Assembly: GCF_003545695.1 (NCBI RefSeq)
Contig: NZ_QUZZ01000017.1
Span: 18,508 to 82,507 of the forward strand
Source: Taibaiella helva
GTDB lineage: Bacteria; Bacteroidota; Bacteroidia; Chitinophagales; Chitinophagaceae
Direction: 5' to 3'
Length of the DNA: 64,000 nucleotides
Positions 33,795 through 42,882 of this stretch are shown here, piece by piece (within the stretch, counting starts at the first letter, position 1; every line of letters begins with the position of its first letter). A program made the translations under genes and the position numbers. Below the pieces are notes generated by a model. That model was not told the DNA's origin. It did not search any database and saw only the letters and a program-made list of their open reading frames with translations.

Positions 33795-35195
33795 ATGGCC
33801 TTAAGCAGAATATGGAGCGCGTTCATTATCCTTGCCGTGCTGGCAGCATCGGCACAGCTGTTCTTTTCGTCCGACCACCAGCAGATCTACAGCAAAATGG
33901 TGACCGGCAAGGCAGGCGATACTACGATGACCCGGGTTTACGACAGTGCTCATGTGCCCCGGACGGTGCTGCAGCAGCTTGATGGTAAACAGGAATACAA
34001 ACAAGGCGAAGTGCGTATCCGGCAGCTGGACAACGGCAGCTATATTACCTATAAGGAGCAAACGGCCGATGGTATCCTGGCCACCTGTAAATCAGCAGTC
34101 GAGATCTGTATCGGCCTCATTGGCATTATGGCCTTATTTATGGGCTTTATGCGTATTGCCGAAAATGCAGGTGGCATCCGGCTGCTGTCACGTATCATAG
34201 GCCCTTTTTTCTCGCGGCTTTTTCCCGGCATTCCCAAAGGACATCCTGCTATGGGACATATGATGCTGAACTTTTCGGCCAACCTGCTGGGGCTGGACAA
34301 TGCCGCTACTCCTTTCGGCATTAAAGCCATGGAAAGCCTGCAGGAGCTCAATCCCGACAAGAGCAAGGCAACCGATGCACAGATCATGTTCCTTTGTCTG
34401 CATGCCGCAGGGCTTACGCTGATACCGGTTTCCATCATAGCCTTAAGAGCCAGGCTGAGCGCGGCCAACCCCACCGATATCTTCCTGCCTTGCATGATCG
34501 CGACCTTTGTTGCCACGCTGGCCGCGATGACGATCGTAGCGTTGCGCCAGAAGATCAATCTCTTCCAGCCGGTGATCATCGGATGGATCGGTGGCATCTC
34601 GGCACTTATTGCCGCCCTTATCTGGTACCTGAGCCGGCTGGACCGGGAGCAGATGGAAGGTTTTTCCGCCGTACTGAGCAATGGTCTTATCCTGCTTATT
34701 TTCCTGCTGATCGTCTTCGGAGCCCTGTATAAAAAGATCAATGTGTTTGATGCCTTTGTCGAAGGGGCCAAAGGCGGCTTTGAAACTTCAGTAAAGATCA
34801 TTCCCTACCTGGTAGGTATGCTGGTGGCCATCAGTATGCTGCGGACCAGCGGTGTATTCGACCTGGTTACCGGTGGGCTGAAATATATATTTACTGCGCT
34901 GCACCTGAATATCGATATCGTAGATGCTTTGCCCACCGCCCTGATCAAGCCGCTGAGCGGCAGCGGCGCCCGGGGTATGATGGTGGACACAATGAAAGTA
35001 TTCGGCGCCGATTCCTTCGCCGGCCGGCTGAGCTGCGTGTTCCAGGGAAGCTCAGACACGACTTTTTATGTGATTGCCGTTTATTTCGGCGCCGTAGGGG
35101 TTAAGAATACCCGCTACGCGATCGGCTCCATGCTGCTTGCCGACCTGGTGGGTATTGTTACCGCGATCCTGATCTGCAGCTACTGGCCCTGGTAG
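33795..35195 (+). CDS. SpmA-SpmB fusion, nucleoside-recognition (Gate) domain membrane protein
   Basis: 466 residues with two halves. The first (about 90-240) is SpmA-like: AMGHMMLNFSANLLGLDNAATPFGIKAMESLQELNPDK and the helix LCLHAAGLTLIPVSIIALR. The second (about 285-466) is SpmB-like: FDAFVEGAKGGFETSVKIIPYLVGMLVAISMLRTSG, SGSGARGMMVDTMKVFG and FQGSSDTTFYVIAVYFGAVG. In Bacillus SpmA and SpmB are separate spore-core dehydration proteins. In Bacteroidota, which do not sporulate, the fused form is widespread and its role unknown; transport of a small molecule is likely from the Gate domain. A loop after helix 1 (about 25-88) is periplasmic and polar. Confidence 0.88.
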   Translation: MALSRIWSAFIILAVLAASAQLFFSSDHQQIYSKMVTGKAGDTTMTRVYDSAHVPRTVLQQLDGKQEYKQGEVRIRQLDNGSYITYKEQTADGILATCKSAVEICIGLIGIMALFMGFMRIAENAGGIRLLSRIIGPFFSRLFPGIPKGHPAMGHMMLNFSANLLGLDNAATPFGIKAMESLQELNPDKSKATDAQIMFLCLHAAGLTLIPVSIIALRARLSAANPTDIFLPCMIATFVATLAAMTIVALRQKINLFQPVIIGWIGGISALIAALIWYLSRLDREQMEGFSAVLSNGLILLIFLLIVFGALYKKINVFDAFVEGAKGGFETSVKIIPYLVGMLVAISMLRTSGVFDLVTGGLKYIFTALHLNIDIVDALPTALIKPLSGSGARGMMVDTMKVFGADSFAGRLSCVFQGSSDTTFYVIAVYFGAVGVKNTRYAIGSMLLADLVGIVTAILICSYWPW

Positions 35196-35218
35196 CCACC
35201 GGTATTACCTTCTGCTCT

Positions 35219-35249
35219 GCAGCGATTTTATACTGCCGAACATCGCTGC
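35219..35249. terminator. Inverted repeat after the SpmA-SpmB fusion
   Basis: GCAGCGAT (35219-35226) and ATCGCTGC (35242-35249) pair perfectly over a 15-base loop. It is placed as a terminator would be, but the following bases CGGTATTATTG are only weakly T-rich. Confidence 0.35.
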
Positions 35250-35327
35250 CGGTATTATTGTTATACCTTAACGGCTTAAATGGCGCATGCCATCTGCCGC
35301 TGTTGTAACTGATACCGAACTTAAATT

Positions 35328-37340
35328 ATGCGCTTTAACACTGCTTCCGGTCCTGCTTCTGCTTCCGAAAAGAACGATATCCATTTTGGCAAACTGGTGA
35401 AAGGCCTGCCTGTACCGATATTTACCTGTAATAAAAAGGGGATCCTGACCTTTTATAATGAGGCTGCCGCCAGGCTTTGGGGAGATGAGCCGCGTACCGG
35501 GAAAGATACCTGGCACCATGCCTGGCAATTGTTCTATCCCGGCGGGCAAACGATGCCACCCGAAAACAGCCCGGTCATGAAAGCCTTAAAAGAACCGGAA
35601 CCGGGACCTGCCGAGCTGATTGTGAAGGGCAGGGATGGCCGGATCCGCCATCTTCAGGTCTATCCCGCCCTCATTGCCGGAGCGGAACACGAAGAGGCGA
35701 CAGCCAGCTTTACATTGATCGATGTCAGCGGGCAAAAGAGCGGCGAAGAAAAGCAGGCCATGCTATCCGCTATTGTTGAATCTTCCGACGATGCGATCAT
35801 CAGTAAAGACCTGAACGGCATGATCATGAGCTGGAATAAGGGCGCCCAGAAGATCTTCGGTTACCGGGAGGAAGAAGTGCTGGGCAAACATATCAGCATT
35901 TTGATTCCCGAAGCGCTGCAGGATGAGGAAGAACGGATCATCAGCAGCATCAGGGCCGGTAAAAGGATCGACCACTTCCAGACGATGCGCCTGCATAAAG
36001 AAGGTTATGAGATTCCCATCTCGCTTACCATATCTCCTATTAAAGATCCTTCGGGAAAGATCACGGGGGCTTCCAAGATCGCCAGGGATGTATCGGAGCG
36101 ACTGCATGCTACGAAGATGATCGAACAAACGGCCCGCAGGCTGGAGCTGCTTTATGATATCGGGCGTACAATATCGGAAAAGCTGGATGTACAGGCCGTG
36201 CTTCAGAGGGTGACCGACGCCACCACCCACATTACCGGCGCTGCCTACGGCGCGTTCTTTTACAATACCGTCAACGAGCAAGGCGAGTCTTTTATGCTTT
36301 ATACGCTTTCGGGCGCTAACCGTTCTGATTTTGAAAAGCTGGGTATGCCCCGGAACACCGAGGTATTTCATCCGACCTTTAGCGGGGAAGGTATCGTGCG
36401 ATCCGACGACATTACCCAGGACTCGCGTTACGGCCACAACCCTCCGTATTTCGGAAAGCCTGAAGGACATTTACCTGTTGTCAGCTACCTGGCCGTACCC
36501 GTGGTTTCGGTATCCGGCGAAGTGATCGGTGGCTTATTCCTTGGCCATCCACAACCCGGTATTTTCAGCGAAGAGCATGAAGATATTGTCAGCAGCATTG
36601 CCTCACAGGCTGCGGCCGCGCTCGACAACTCCCGGCTTTTCGAAGAACTGAAAAGCGTGAGCGCTAAAAAAGATGAATTCATTGCGCTGGCGAGCCACGA
36701 GCTCAAAACGCCCCTTACTTCAATCAAAGGCTACCTGCAGATCCTGAACAGAAGCAACCAGGAAGGAATAAGCAAGCTTTTCATCGACAAGCTTATTAAC
36801 CAGGTAGAGAAGCTGAACGTGCTGATCACCGACCTGCTGGATGTTTCCAAAATAGAAGCCGGTAAGCTACGGTTCCATTGCGAAACCTTCGATCTGAGGC
36901 AATTGCTTCGCGACAACCTCGATACCTTTCACCATACTGTCCAGAGCCATCGCATTGTCTATGACGACAAAGGCGATGCGGTCTGGATCAATGCCGACCG
37001 GCAGCGTATCGAGCAGGTGATCATCAACCTGGTCACCAATGCGATCAAATACTCACCTCATGCCGACAAGATTTATGTAAGCCTGCAGGACAGCGAGGGC
37101 CGGGCTGCTCTTGCCGTAAGGGACGAAGGCATCGGCCTGAACGAAGACCAGCAGAAGAAGATCTTTACGCGTTTTTACCGGGCGGAAGGGACCAACGATA
37201 TTCCGGGCCTGGGACTGGGCCTGTACCTGAGCAAGGAAATTATCGACCGCCACCACGGCCATCTTACGGTATCAAGCATACCCGGCAAAGGCTCTGTTTT
37301 CCAGTTTACCCTGCCCCTGGCTGCTGCCCCGGCAGAGTAA
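35328..37340 (+). CDS. Soluble PAS-PAS-GAF sensor histidine kinase, orphan
   Basis: 670 residues without membrane helices, so cytoplasmic. PAS 1 at about 22-135 (LVKGLPVPIFTCNKKGILTFYNEAA), PAS 2 at 143-258 (IVESSDDAIISKDLNGMIMSWNKGAQKIFGY, with PAC ARDVSER), GAF at 270-435 (LQRVTDATTHITGAAYGAFFYN ... SYLAVPVVSVSGEVIGGLFLGH), HisKA with H457 in LASHELKTPLTSIKGY, and HATPase with VVTNAIKYSP-type N box, RDEGIGL and GLGLGLYLSKEI. PAS 2 has the IVESSDDAI-SKD form common in light-, redox- or heme-sensing and orphan kinases; the ligand is not evident. No response regulator is adjacent. Confidence 0.9.
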   Translation: MRFNTASGPASASEKNDIHFGKLVKGLPVPIFTCNKKGILTFYNEAAARLWGDEPRTGKDTWHHAWQLFYPGGQTMPPENSPVMKALKEPEPGPAELIVKGRDGRIRHLQVYPALIAGAEHEEATASFTLIDVSGQKSGEEKQAMLSAIVESSDDAIISKDLNGMIMSWNKGAQKIFGYREEEVLGKHISILIPEALQDEEERIISSIRAGKRIDHFQTMRLHKEGYEIPISLTISPIKDPSGKITGASKIARDVSERLHATKMIEQTARRLELLYDIGRTISEKLDVQAVLQRVTDATTHITGAAYGAFFYNTVNEQGESFMLYTLSGANRSDFEKLGMPRNTEVFHPTFSGEGIVRSDDITQDSRYGHNPPYFGKPEGHLPVVSYLAVPVVSVSGEVIGGLFLGHPQPGIFSEEHEDIVSSIASQAAAALDNSRLFEELKSVSAKKDEFIALASHELKTPLTSIKGYLQILNRSNQEGISKLFIDKLINQVEKLNVLITDLLDVSKIEAGKLRFHCETFDLRQLLRDNLDTFHHTVQSHRIVYDDKGDAVWINADRQRIEQVIINLVTNAIKYSPHADKIYVSLQDSEGRAALAVRDEGIGLNEDQQKKIFTRFYRAEGTNDIPGLGLGLYLSKEIIDRHHGHLTVSSIPGKGSVFQFTLPLAAAPAE

Positions 37341-37352
37341 GCTACGCCATGC

Positions 37353-38282
37353 TTATGCGAAAACAGGAAGCCTTTTAAAACCTGAAGGCGCCGTCTTATA
37401 CCGCTTCTTGAATGCCGCTGAAAAATAATCCGTCCGGCGAAAGCCGCTAAGCACGCTGATCTCCGCGATCGGCAGGTCGGTAGTGCGCAGCAGCAGCTCC
37501 GCATGCTTTAGCCGTAGCGCCTGGATATACTGGTGCGGCGCGCAGGCGCTGAACTGCTTGAATATCCTGCTGAAATGAAAAGGGCTGGCGTAACAGTGCC
37601 GGGAAAGGTCGGCCAGGGAAATGTCCTCTGTGAAATGTTCGAAAATGTAGCTCTTCGCCCGTTCGATAGTACCGGAATGATTACGGACCATCCGCTTATC
37701 CAGGGGCTTGCTGCGACTCTGGCCGCTAAGCGTATCGAGCAATATGCGCACAAGGTCCTGTACCAGCAAGGCGACATGCTCTTCTTTAGCCTGCTCCGCC
37801 TGCATTTTGCCCAGGTAATAATAAACATACTCCAGCTCCGGCGTTCCGGCAAGCTGCAGCGATGCATAGCTGTTACCATAATACTGGACCTGGGGCACTA
37901 CGCCATACTGTTCGTTAAGCAGCCGGAAGACCGCTTCGGGACGTTCAAGGCTGGCATATACCAGCGGCTGGGTCTGTACGGCTCCGGGTACGATCTTGTA
38001 CCGGGGCTTATCGGTGAAGAGATGGCCATGGTATCCTCCGGGCATATCTACAGGAGGAATAAAGAGCGGGTTATTGCCCTGCATGAAGAAGATCGTAAAG
38101 CACCGGCTGCTGCTGTTATCAGCGGCAAACTGCTTCCATACGGTTTGTCCGGGGCCGGCAATGCCGACAATGCCCGGAGTGCAGGGTGTTTTAAAATCGA
38201 TCAGCCGGCTGCCCTCTGCGGGCAGGTGACGGCCTGATGTGTCAGCATGATACATGCTGTACATCGCCATTTCTGTTGCCAT
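37353..38282 (-). CDS. AraC-family transcriptional regulator
   Basis: 309 residues. The C-terminal 100 residues hold both HTH motifs: FTEDISLADLSRHCYASPFHFSRIFKQFSACAPHQYIQALRLKHAELLLRTTDLPIAEISVLSGFRRTDYFSAAFKKRYKTAPSGFK. The N-terminal 190 residues are a cupin-like/ligand domain (GPGQTVWKQFAADN..SRCFTIFF), with a tail of helices YVYYYLGKMQAEQAKEEHVALLVQDLVRILLDTLSG as dimerisation element. The phylum has many such regulators; the effector cannot be named. The gene converges with the soluble sensor kinase gene (12 bases between stops), and lies next to an uninformative 0.8-kb gap upstream. Confidence 0.88.
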   Translation of the reverse strand: MATEMAMYSMYHADTSGRHLPAEGSRLIDFKTPCTPGIVGIAGPGQTVWKQFAADNSSSRCFTIFFMQGNNPLFIPPVDMPGGYHGHLFTDKPRYKIVPGAVQTQPLVYASLERPEAVFRLLNEQYGVVPQVQYYGNSYASLQLAGTPELEYVYYYLGKMQAEQAKEEHVALLVQDLVRILLDTLSGQSRSKPLDKRMVRNHSGTIERAKSYIFEHFTEDISLADLSRHCYASPFHFSRIFKQFSACAPHQYIQALRLKHAELLLRTTDLPIAEISVLSGFRRTDYFSAAFKKRYKTAPSGFKRLPVFA

Positions 38283-39100
38283 AAATATCCGGTCTTAATG
38301 TCTTTAATCTTCTTTACAGGTGCCAGAACCGGCACCCGGGACTACTGCTCAGCTACTGTTTCCGATTTATTGTACGCCTTTGTGATTGCTGTTTTCTCTC
38401 AATGTCCTTTGCTAGCGCCTGCTTCCGTTGTTCCGCTTCCGGGGCCGGAAATTTAGGTCCGGTTGCGGTGTTCTGCAACCGGACCGGCCCCCAGTGAAAA
38501 AAGAACTTTCTATTGCATGATGTCCGTTAATGAGACAGATGAAATGGTCATCAGTACTATATCGAAGGAATGCTATAGAAGACTTTTATGAAAGGGTAAA
38601 GGTTGGGCCGGTTCCGGTCGAAAAGCAAAAAAACACAACAGCAGTCCGGCAGACAGCTAATCTCCCGGAAAACAGGTAGCACAAGACTTTCCGGCTATTC
38701 GCCGCCCCGGAGAAGCCGTCTCCGGCAACAGCGAAGCTAAGCATGCTGCATCCGGGATATGCTTATTGTTTGCAGCCATAGCGCCACACCGAACAGCTCG
38801 GGAAAAGACCGGACGACAATGCGTTGTTCCCGGAGGAAAGCTTCCTGTTTTTCTCAACATTTGTAAAGGTTCCGGTCACTGATCAGACGAGCTTTGTTCT
38901 CTGATTCCAGGAACAATGCAAACACACAAAAATGATCTCTGCGATGCGCTTAAAGACAATACCGTGATCTTTCCTTCCCGGCGAAGAAAGTCATACCGGA
39001 AGAGCAGCCTGTCGATGCCGGCAGATACCTGGAGCGCTACAGGAAGTACGACAGTTTCCCGCTCGACGTGAACCATATGCTGCCTTTCCGGAGACGCGGG
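38283..39100. other. Gene-poor, possibly degenerate 0.8-kb region
   Basis: No credible ORF on either strand. It contains a perfect 11-pair hairpin GGTCCGGTTGC/GCAACCGGACC (38456-38485) with another, TTCCGG-GG-CCGGAA, just before it. Close to its right end the frame of the downstream DUF4268 gene stays open backwards to about 38956 and reads protein-like (VDAGRYLERYRKYDSFPLDV), but has no start codon. Confidence 0.5.
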
Positions 39101-39125
39101 CACTACCGGAATAGTGGTACCTTTG
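39101..39125 (+). promoter_or_regulatory. -7 box and inverted repeat before DUF4268
   Basis: TACCTTTG (39118-39125) fits TAnnTTTG and lies 20 bases before the TTG start. Immediately upstream, CACTA (39101-39105) and TAGTG (39112-39116) form an inverted repeat that could be an operator. Confidence 0.45.
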
Positions 39126-39145
39126 CCCCCTTTAAAAGAAAGCAT

Positions 39146-39607
39146 TTGTATTCGAAAGCGGAAGCATCAGCGATCAGGGAAGCCTTCTGGACAGCATTTG
39201 GCCAGTATATGGCCCTGCAGCTGTCGGCCGAAGGCCTTAAAATCAACTGGATCAATTACCGTACCGGTATCCGGCACCTGCAATTCCGCATGGAAGCCGG
39301 CCCCGATAAGGCTTGCATTGCGATCGAGCTATCAGCTCCCGATGCCGGCATACGGGAGCTGATGCTGGAACAATTCCGTGCTTTGCGCAGCATGCTGGAA
39401 GCGCATACGGAGGAAGTATGGCGATGGGATAATACGGTCGATAACGGGCAGGGCAGGGTCGTCAGCCGCATTGGTACCTGCATGGAAGGTGTAAGCATTT
39501 TCAGGCAGGGAGACTGGCCGGCGCTGATCTCTTTTTTCAAGCCCAGGATGATGGCCCTGGATGCCTTCTGGACCGATGCGCAGCATGGCTTTGAGCTGTT
39601 CCGCTAA
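39146..39607 (+). CDS. DUF4268 domain protein
   Basis: 153 residues from TTG 39146, giving the typical N-terminus MYSKAEASAIREAFWTAFGQYM. The rest is full-length DUF4268: GLKINWINYRTGIRHLQFRMEAGPDKACIAIEL, ELMLEQFRALRSMLEAH, and DWPALISFFKPRMMALDAFWTDAQHGF. The frame continues upstream to a GTG at 39068 and beyond, but a -7 box lies between the two, so the short form is preferred. DUF4268 has been linked to nuclease-like folds; its role in a single-domain protein is unknown. The last four bases overlap the end of the convergent DUF5686 gene. Confidence 0.8.
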   Translation: MYSKAEASAIREAFWTAFGQYMALQLSAEGLKINWINYRTGIRHLQFRMEAGPDKACIAIELSAPDAGIRELMLEQFRALRSMLEAHTEEVWRWDNTVDNGQGRVVSRIGTCMEGVSIFRQGDWPALISFFKPRMMALDAFWTDAQHGFELFR

Positions 39608-42129
39608 AGTGCCAGCACGATACGGCCCCGCACCCCCCAGCCGGTGGTTCCGGGGAGATCGAGGTAAGTGAACCGCCGCACGACATCCACACGCAGGACC
39701 TTAAAAATATTGGAAATTCCCAGGCTGGCCTCGATATAGGGCCCGCGGTCGAGGGTATGCATACAGCGGCGGCCACGGGTGTCGACCGGGAAATCGAAAA
39801 GCCCGGTAGGTCTACGTTCCGGCAGGTTGTCGCTGCCGACCGTGCCGTATAAGGCTTTGAAGGAAGCAGCTTCCCGCAGCTGCAGCTTATTGAGCAGGGG
39901 TATCTTATTCAGGAAAAAACCGTTGAAAGAATGATCGATATTGAGACTGATATAGCGGTCGCTCACAAATTCCATAAAGTTCATCAGGTTGTACGACTGT
40001 AGCTGGTAAGCATAGGTCTGGTTGGCCTTATGAATATACAGGAGCGGGAAAGGGACATGTCCCCATATGCGGCCGCCTTCCAGCACCACATCCGAGTAGC
40101 CCAGCTGGGAAAGATAGAAGCGTTTGAAGATGTTGAGCGTAAGGCTTTGATAGCTGTAATCGGCGTTCAGCAAGCCTTTGATACCGATCGTACCCCTCAG
40201 GGTAAAAATGGGGTAGGCGTTGAATACCGGTCGCCTGAATTTCTTTCCCTGGTAGAACTGCTCATGCGGCGCCCAGCGCAGCTCCCCGCTCAGCTCGAAG
40301 AGGGTAAGCTCCCTGCGGAAAGCTGAGGGGCTGCCTTGTCCCGTACGGTAAATAAGACCGCCGGCAGGTGTTTGCACGCTATAAGTAAAGCCGGCACGGA
40401 AGGAAAGATGCTCGCGGGTCTCATGGAAGTATTCGATATTCCATTTGCGGTTGTACAGCCACTTATCATTCTTCCCCCGTTTAAAGGAGAGCAGGAAATT
40501 ATCTTCCTCCACGAAAGCCAGGTCCTGGCCGGGTATCTGGGTTTCATAGCTGTGGCGCAGGCTCAGCGACCGTACGGGAAATTCAAATACCGAACGGTCG
40601 GTAAGTGAATAAGTAACACCGGCATTGTATTTCCAGCGCTTATCCCGGAAGCCGTAAGCCAGGTGGCCTTCCAGCATGAACTTCCTGCTAAAGTCAACCG
40701 TAGTACGCCCGCCCAGCTTCAGCCGGAAGCCCTCTACGGGATTGAAGCTATAGAAGGAGCCCACTGGTCCTATTTCAAGGGGGCCAAGCACCTCATAGCC
40801 GGAAAGGGCCAGGGTAAGGAGATTGGTCGCGCGCTTAAAGGCCGGAAGCCGTTTCAAAGTGTCCAGATGTGCCGCAACATCGGCTTCCGCAGGGCTTAGC
40901 GCTACCGGGCGCAACCTGGCCCATTCCTCATCGCTCAATATTTCTTTCCCCTGTTGCGCTGCGGGCAGGCTATCCAGTGGAGGTAGCCTGTGCTGGTAAT
41001 CTGAAAGAGAAACGGTCCTTTCGCCATAGAGTCCCTTCTTCTGCGAAAAGACATACATTTCCATGCCCAGGCTGCTTTGCTTCAGGTAGTCGTTACCTGC
41101 ATCGCTGCGCTGGTAGTTCAATGTTATCTTAAGGTCCTTTACCCAGTTGAGGTTGATGTTCCGGTTGACGGTCATTTCTGCTTTCGATACCGCATAGCTG
41201 CTGTCCAGGCGGATCAGCAGGGTTCCTTTAAACAGCAGGTCGGTTTTATTCCTTGGATAGAATTCGAGCCGGACCAGCCAGGGGCGCTTGTCCTTAAGCG
41301 TATCGGTAATATAGTATTTGTAAAAAGAAGGCGCCATACCAGCGATGGGGCTCAGCAGCTGCTGATCGCCGAGGAGGATGTTGTTGTCGTAGATATCCGT
41401 GCTGCTGTAGATCTTGTCCAGGTAGGCTTCCAATCCATTATCGTCGACAATACCATTAAGTGTGGCTTTCCGTTCATCCAGCGGAAGCGTTTGGGAGCGA
41501 CCTGTAAGCGTATCGCGGATATAGCGGCTGGCCTTTTCATGAACAAATACGGGCAGCACCGCTTTACCCGGGACCTTGGTGGTATCGGCATTCCGGTACA
41601 GGTAAGCGCCAAGCGTATTTTTCCGGTCCGGCTTCCGGCTGCTCCGGTCGCGGAGAAAAGAGACCTGCAGCTTTTCATAGCGGGTATAGGAAAGCGGCCC
41701 GGGGCCGGGGTTGTAATTGCGGTCCTTATGATCGATCACCTTACGGATCAGCGCCACCGCCGGGTTGTCCCGGTTACGGTACTTTTCCTTTGCACCGCTG
41801 ACCGATACCTCCGCCAGGGTAGTGCCTTGCTCTTCGAGCAGGATGTCGAGCGCCTGACGCGACTTTCCGGCCAGCGAAAAGATAAGCTCCTTATACCCGA
41901 GCAGGGATACCCGCAGGCTGTCAGCAGGGCTACCCGCCTCCAGTATGAAGCGACCGTTATCATCGGTCAGATCGCCGATGGTCGTACCGGGAAGGCTTAC
42001 GGTTACAAAAGAGAGCGGCGCCCCGGTCTTACTGTCCTTTACCTGTCCACTGATCCTTTCCTGCGCCCTAAGGCTGTGCCCGGTCAACAGCCCTGCCAGC
42101 AGGAGCCAAATACCAAATCCATTCATCAA
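39604..42129 (-). CDS. DUF5686 and carboxypeptidase-regulatory-like outer-membrane protein
   Basis: 841 residues. Signal peptide to about 22 (HSLRA|QERISG). Residues 24-110 are a carboxypeptidase-regulatory-like beta-sandwich (ISGQVKDSKTGAPLSFVTVSLPGTTIGDLTDDNGRFIL). From about 115 onward is DUF5686: KEKYRNRDNPAVALIRKVIDHKDRNYN, DDNGLEAYLDKIYSSTDIYDNNILLGDQQLLSPIAG, then a C-terminal 16- to 18-strand-like barrel section ending YLDLPGTTGWGVRGRIVLAL with a final aromatic/hydrophobic strand as in outer-membrane proteins. It is common in Bacteroidota and of unknown function; a surface or biogenesis role is inferred. Confidence 0.88.
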   Translation of the reverse strand: MMNGFGIWLLLAGLLTGHSLRAQERISGQVKDSKTGAPLSFVTVSLPGTTIGDLTDDNGRFILEAGSPADSLRVSLLGYKELIFSLAGKSRQALDILLEEQGTTLAEVSVSGAKEKYRNRDNPAVALIRKVIDHKDRNYNPGPGPLSYTRYEKLQVSFLRDRSSRKPDRKNTLGAYLYRNADTTKVPGKAVLPVFVHEKASRYIRDTLTGRSQTLPLDERKATLNGIVDDNGLEAYLDKIYSSTDIYDNNILLGDQQLLSPIAGMAPSFYKYYITDTLKDKRPWLVRLEFYPRNKTDLLFKGTLLIRLDSSYAVSKAEMTVNRNINLNWVKDLKITLNYQRSDAGNDYLKQSSLGMEMYVFSQKKGLYGERTVSLSDYQHRLPPLDSLPAAQQGKEILSDEEWARLRPVALSPAEADVAAHLDTLKRLPAFKRATNLLTLALSGYEVLGPLEIGPVGSFYSFNPVEGFRLKLGGRTTVDFSRKFMLEGHLAYGFRDKRWKYNAGVTYSLTDRSVFEFPVRSLSLRHSYETQIPGQDLAFVEEDNFLLSFKRGKNDKWLYNRKWNIEYFHETREHLSFRAGFTYSVQTPAGGLIYRTGQGSPSAFRRELTLFELSGELRWAPHEQFYQGKKFRRPVFNAYPIFTLRGTIGIKGLLNADYSYQSLTLNIFKRFYLSQLGYSDVVLEGGRIWGHVPFPLLYIHKANQTYAYQLQSYNLMNFMEFVSDRYISLNIDHSFNGFFLNKIPLLNKLQLREAASFKALYGTVGSDNLPERRPTGLFDFPVDTRGRRCMHTLDRGPYIEASLGISNIFKVLRVDVVRRFTYLDLPGTTGWGVRGRIVLAL

Positions 42130-42372
42130 TACATTCCGATACTTTCTGAAAATACTTATTCCTTTTAGTCAGACAACCGGAGCGCCGCTTACCCTTATTC
42201 CGGGATATTGCCGGTCCTGTTTTCCAGGAGACGGCATCGTTCTACTAACTGCAAGACACGGCGAAAAGAATTCCGTACTATATCTTTTGATAAAGACCTC
42301 GTTTACCGGTATAAACGGCGGGTATGCCTGTTTTATTTTTTCCGAACTTGCCGCTGTACCCAAGATACCATA

Positions 42373-42882
42373 ATGGACCCCAACCGGAGACACGGCGCAA
42401 CCGGCGCCTTACTGGATGAATATGAACGGGCGCTACGCGACCTTAAGCAATGTGTCGGGCTTTTTGAAGAAAGGGAGCTGCCTGTGATCGTAGACCCCCT
42501 GACGACGGATGAACGGTGCCGCTCGGTTCAAACCGTGCTGACGCATGTCGTGAGCAGCGCCTACAGCTATGCCGTCTATATCGGCAACCACCGGGGTATG
42601 GCGCTGCAACGGCCGCAGCCGGCGCTGAGGGACAGCAGGGCTGCTTACTTCGAAGACCTGGACCAGGCCTTCTCCTTTACCTTCAAGGTATTGGAACAAG
42701 TGCCCGATACAGCATTGGAAGAGCCGGATGAAGCCAGGAAGATCAAAACGACCTGGCAGCAGACCTATGATATCGAGCAAATGATGGAGCACGCGATCGT
42801 GCACCTGCTGCGGCACAGGCGCCAATTGGAAGGCTTCAGGCTATTGCTGGATAAAGACCCGCCCCTTACCGGTCAGCGCTGA
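42373..42882 (+). CDS. DinB-family protein
   Basis: 169 residues from ATG 42373 (MDPNRRHGATGALLDEY). A four-helix-bundle DinB_2-like protein: helix 1 EYERALRDLKQCVGLF, helix 2 with metal-ligand-type histidine VQTVLTHVVSSAYSYAVYIGNH, and a last helix with two more histidines, MEHAIVHLLRHRRQLEGFR. That gives the H...HxxxH triad position of DinB metalloproteins, which are thiol-transferases or damage-inducible proteins of mostly unknown substrate. The ORF continues upstream but the extra part reads as spacer. Its 3' end overlaps the tcdA-like gene by 17 bases in convergent orientation. Confidence 0.85.
   Translation: MDPNRRHGATGALLDEYERALRDLKQCVGLFEERELPVIVDPLTTDERCRSVQTVLTHVVSSAYSYAVYIGNHRGMALQRPQPALRDSRAAYFEDLDQAFSFTFKVLEQVPDTALEEPDEARKIKTTWQQTYDIEQMMEHAIVHLLRHRRQLEGFRLLLDKDPPLTGQR

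Noticed and set aside
38657..38860. 67-codon minus-strand ORF
   Set aside because: Composition and lack of any promoter or similarity suggest chance; lies in degenerate DNA.
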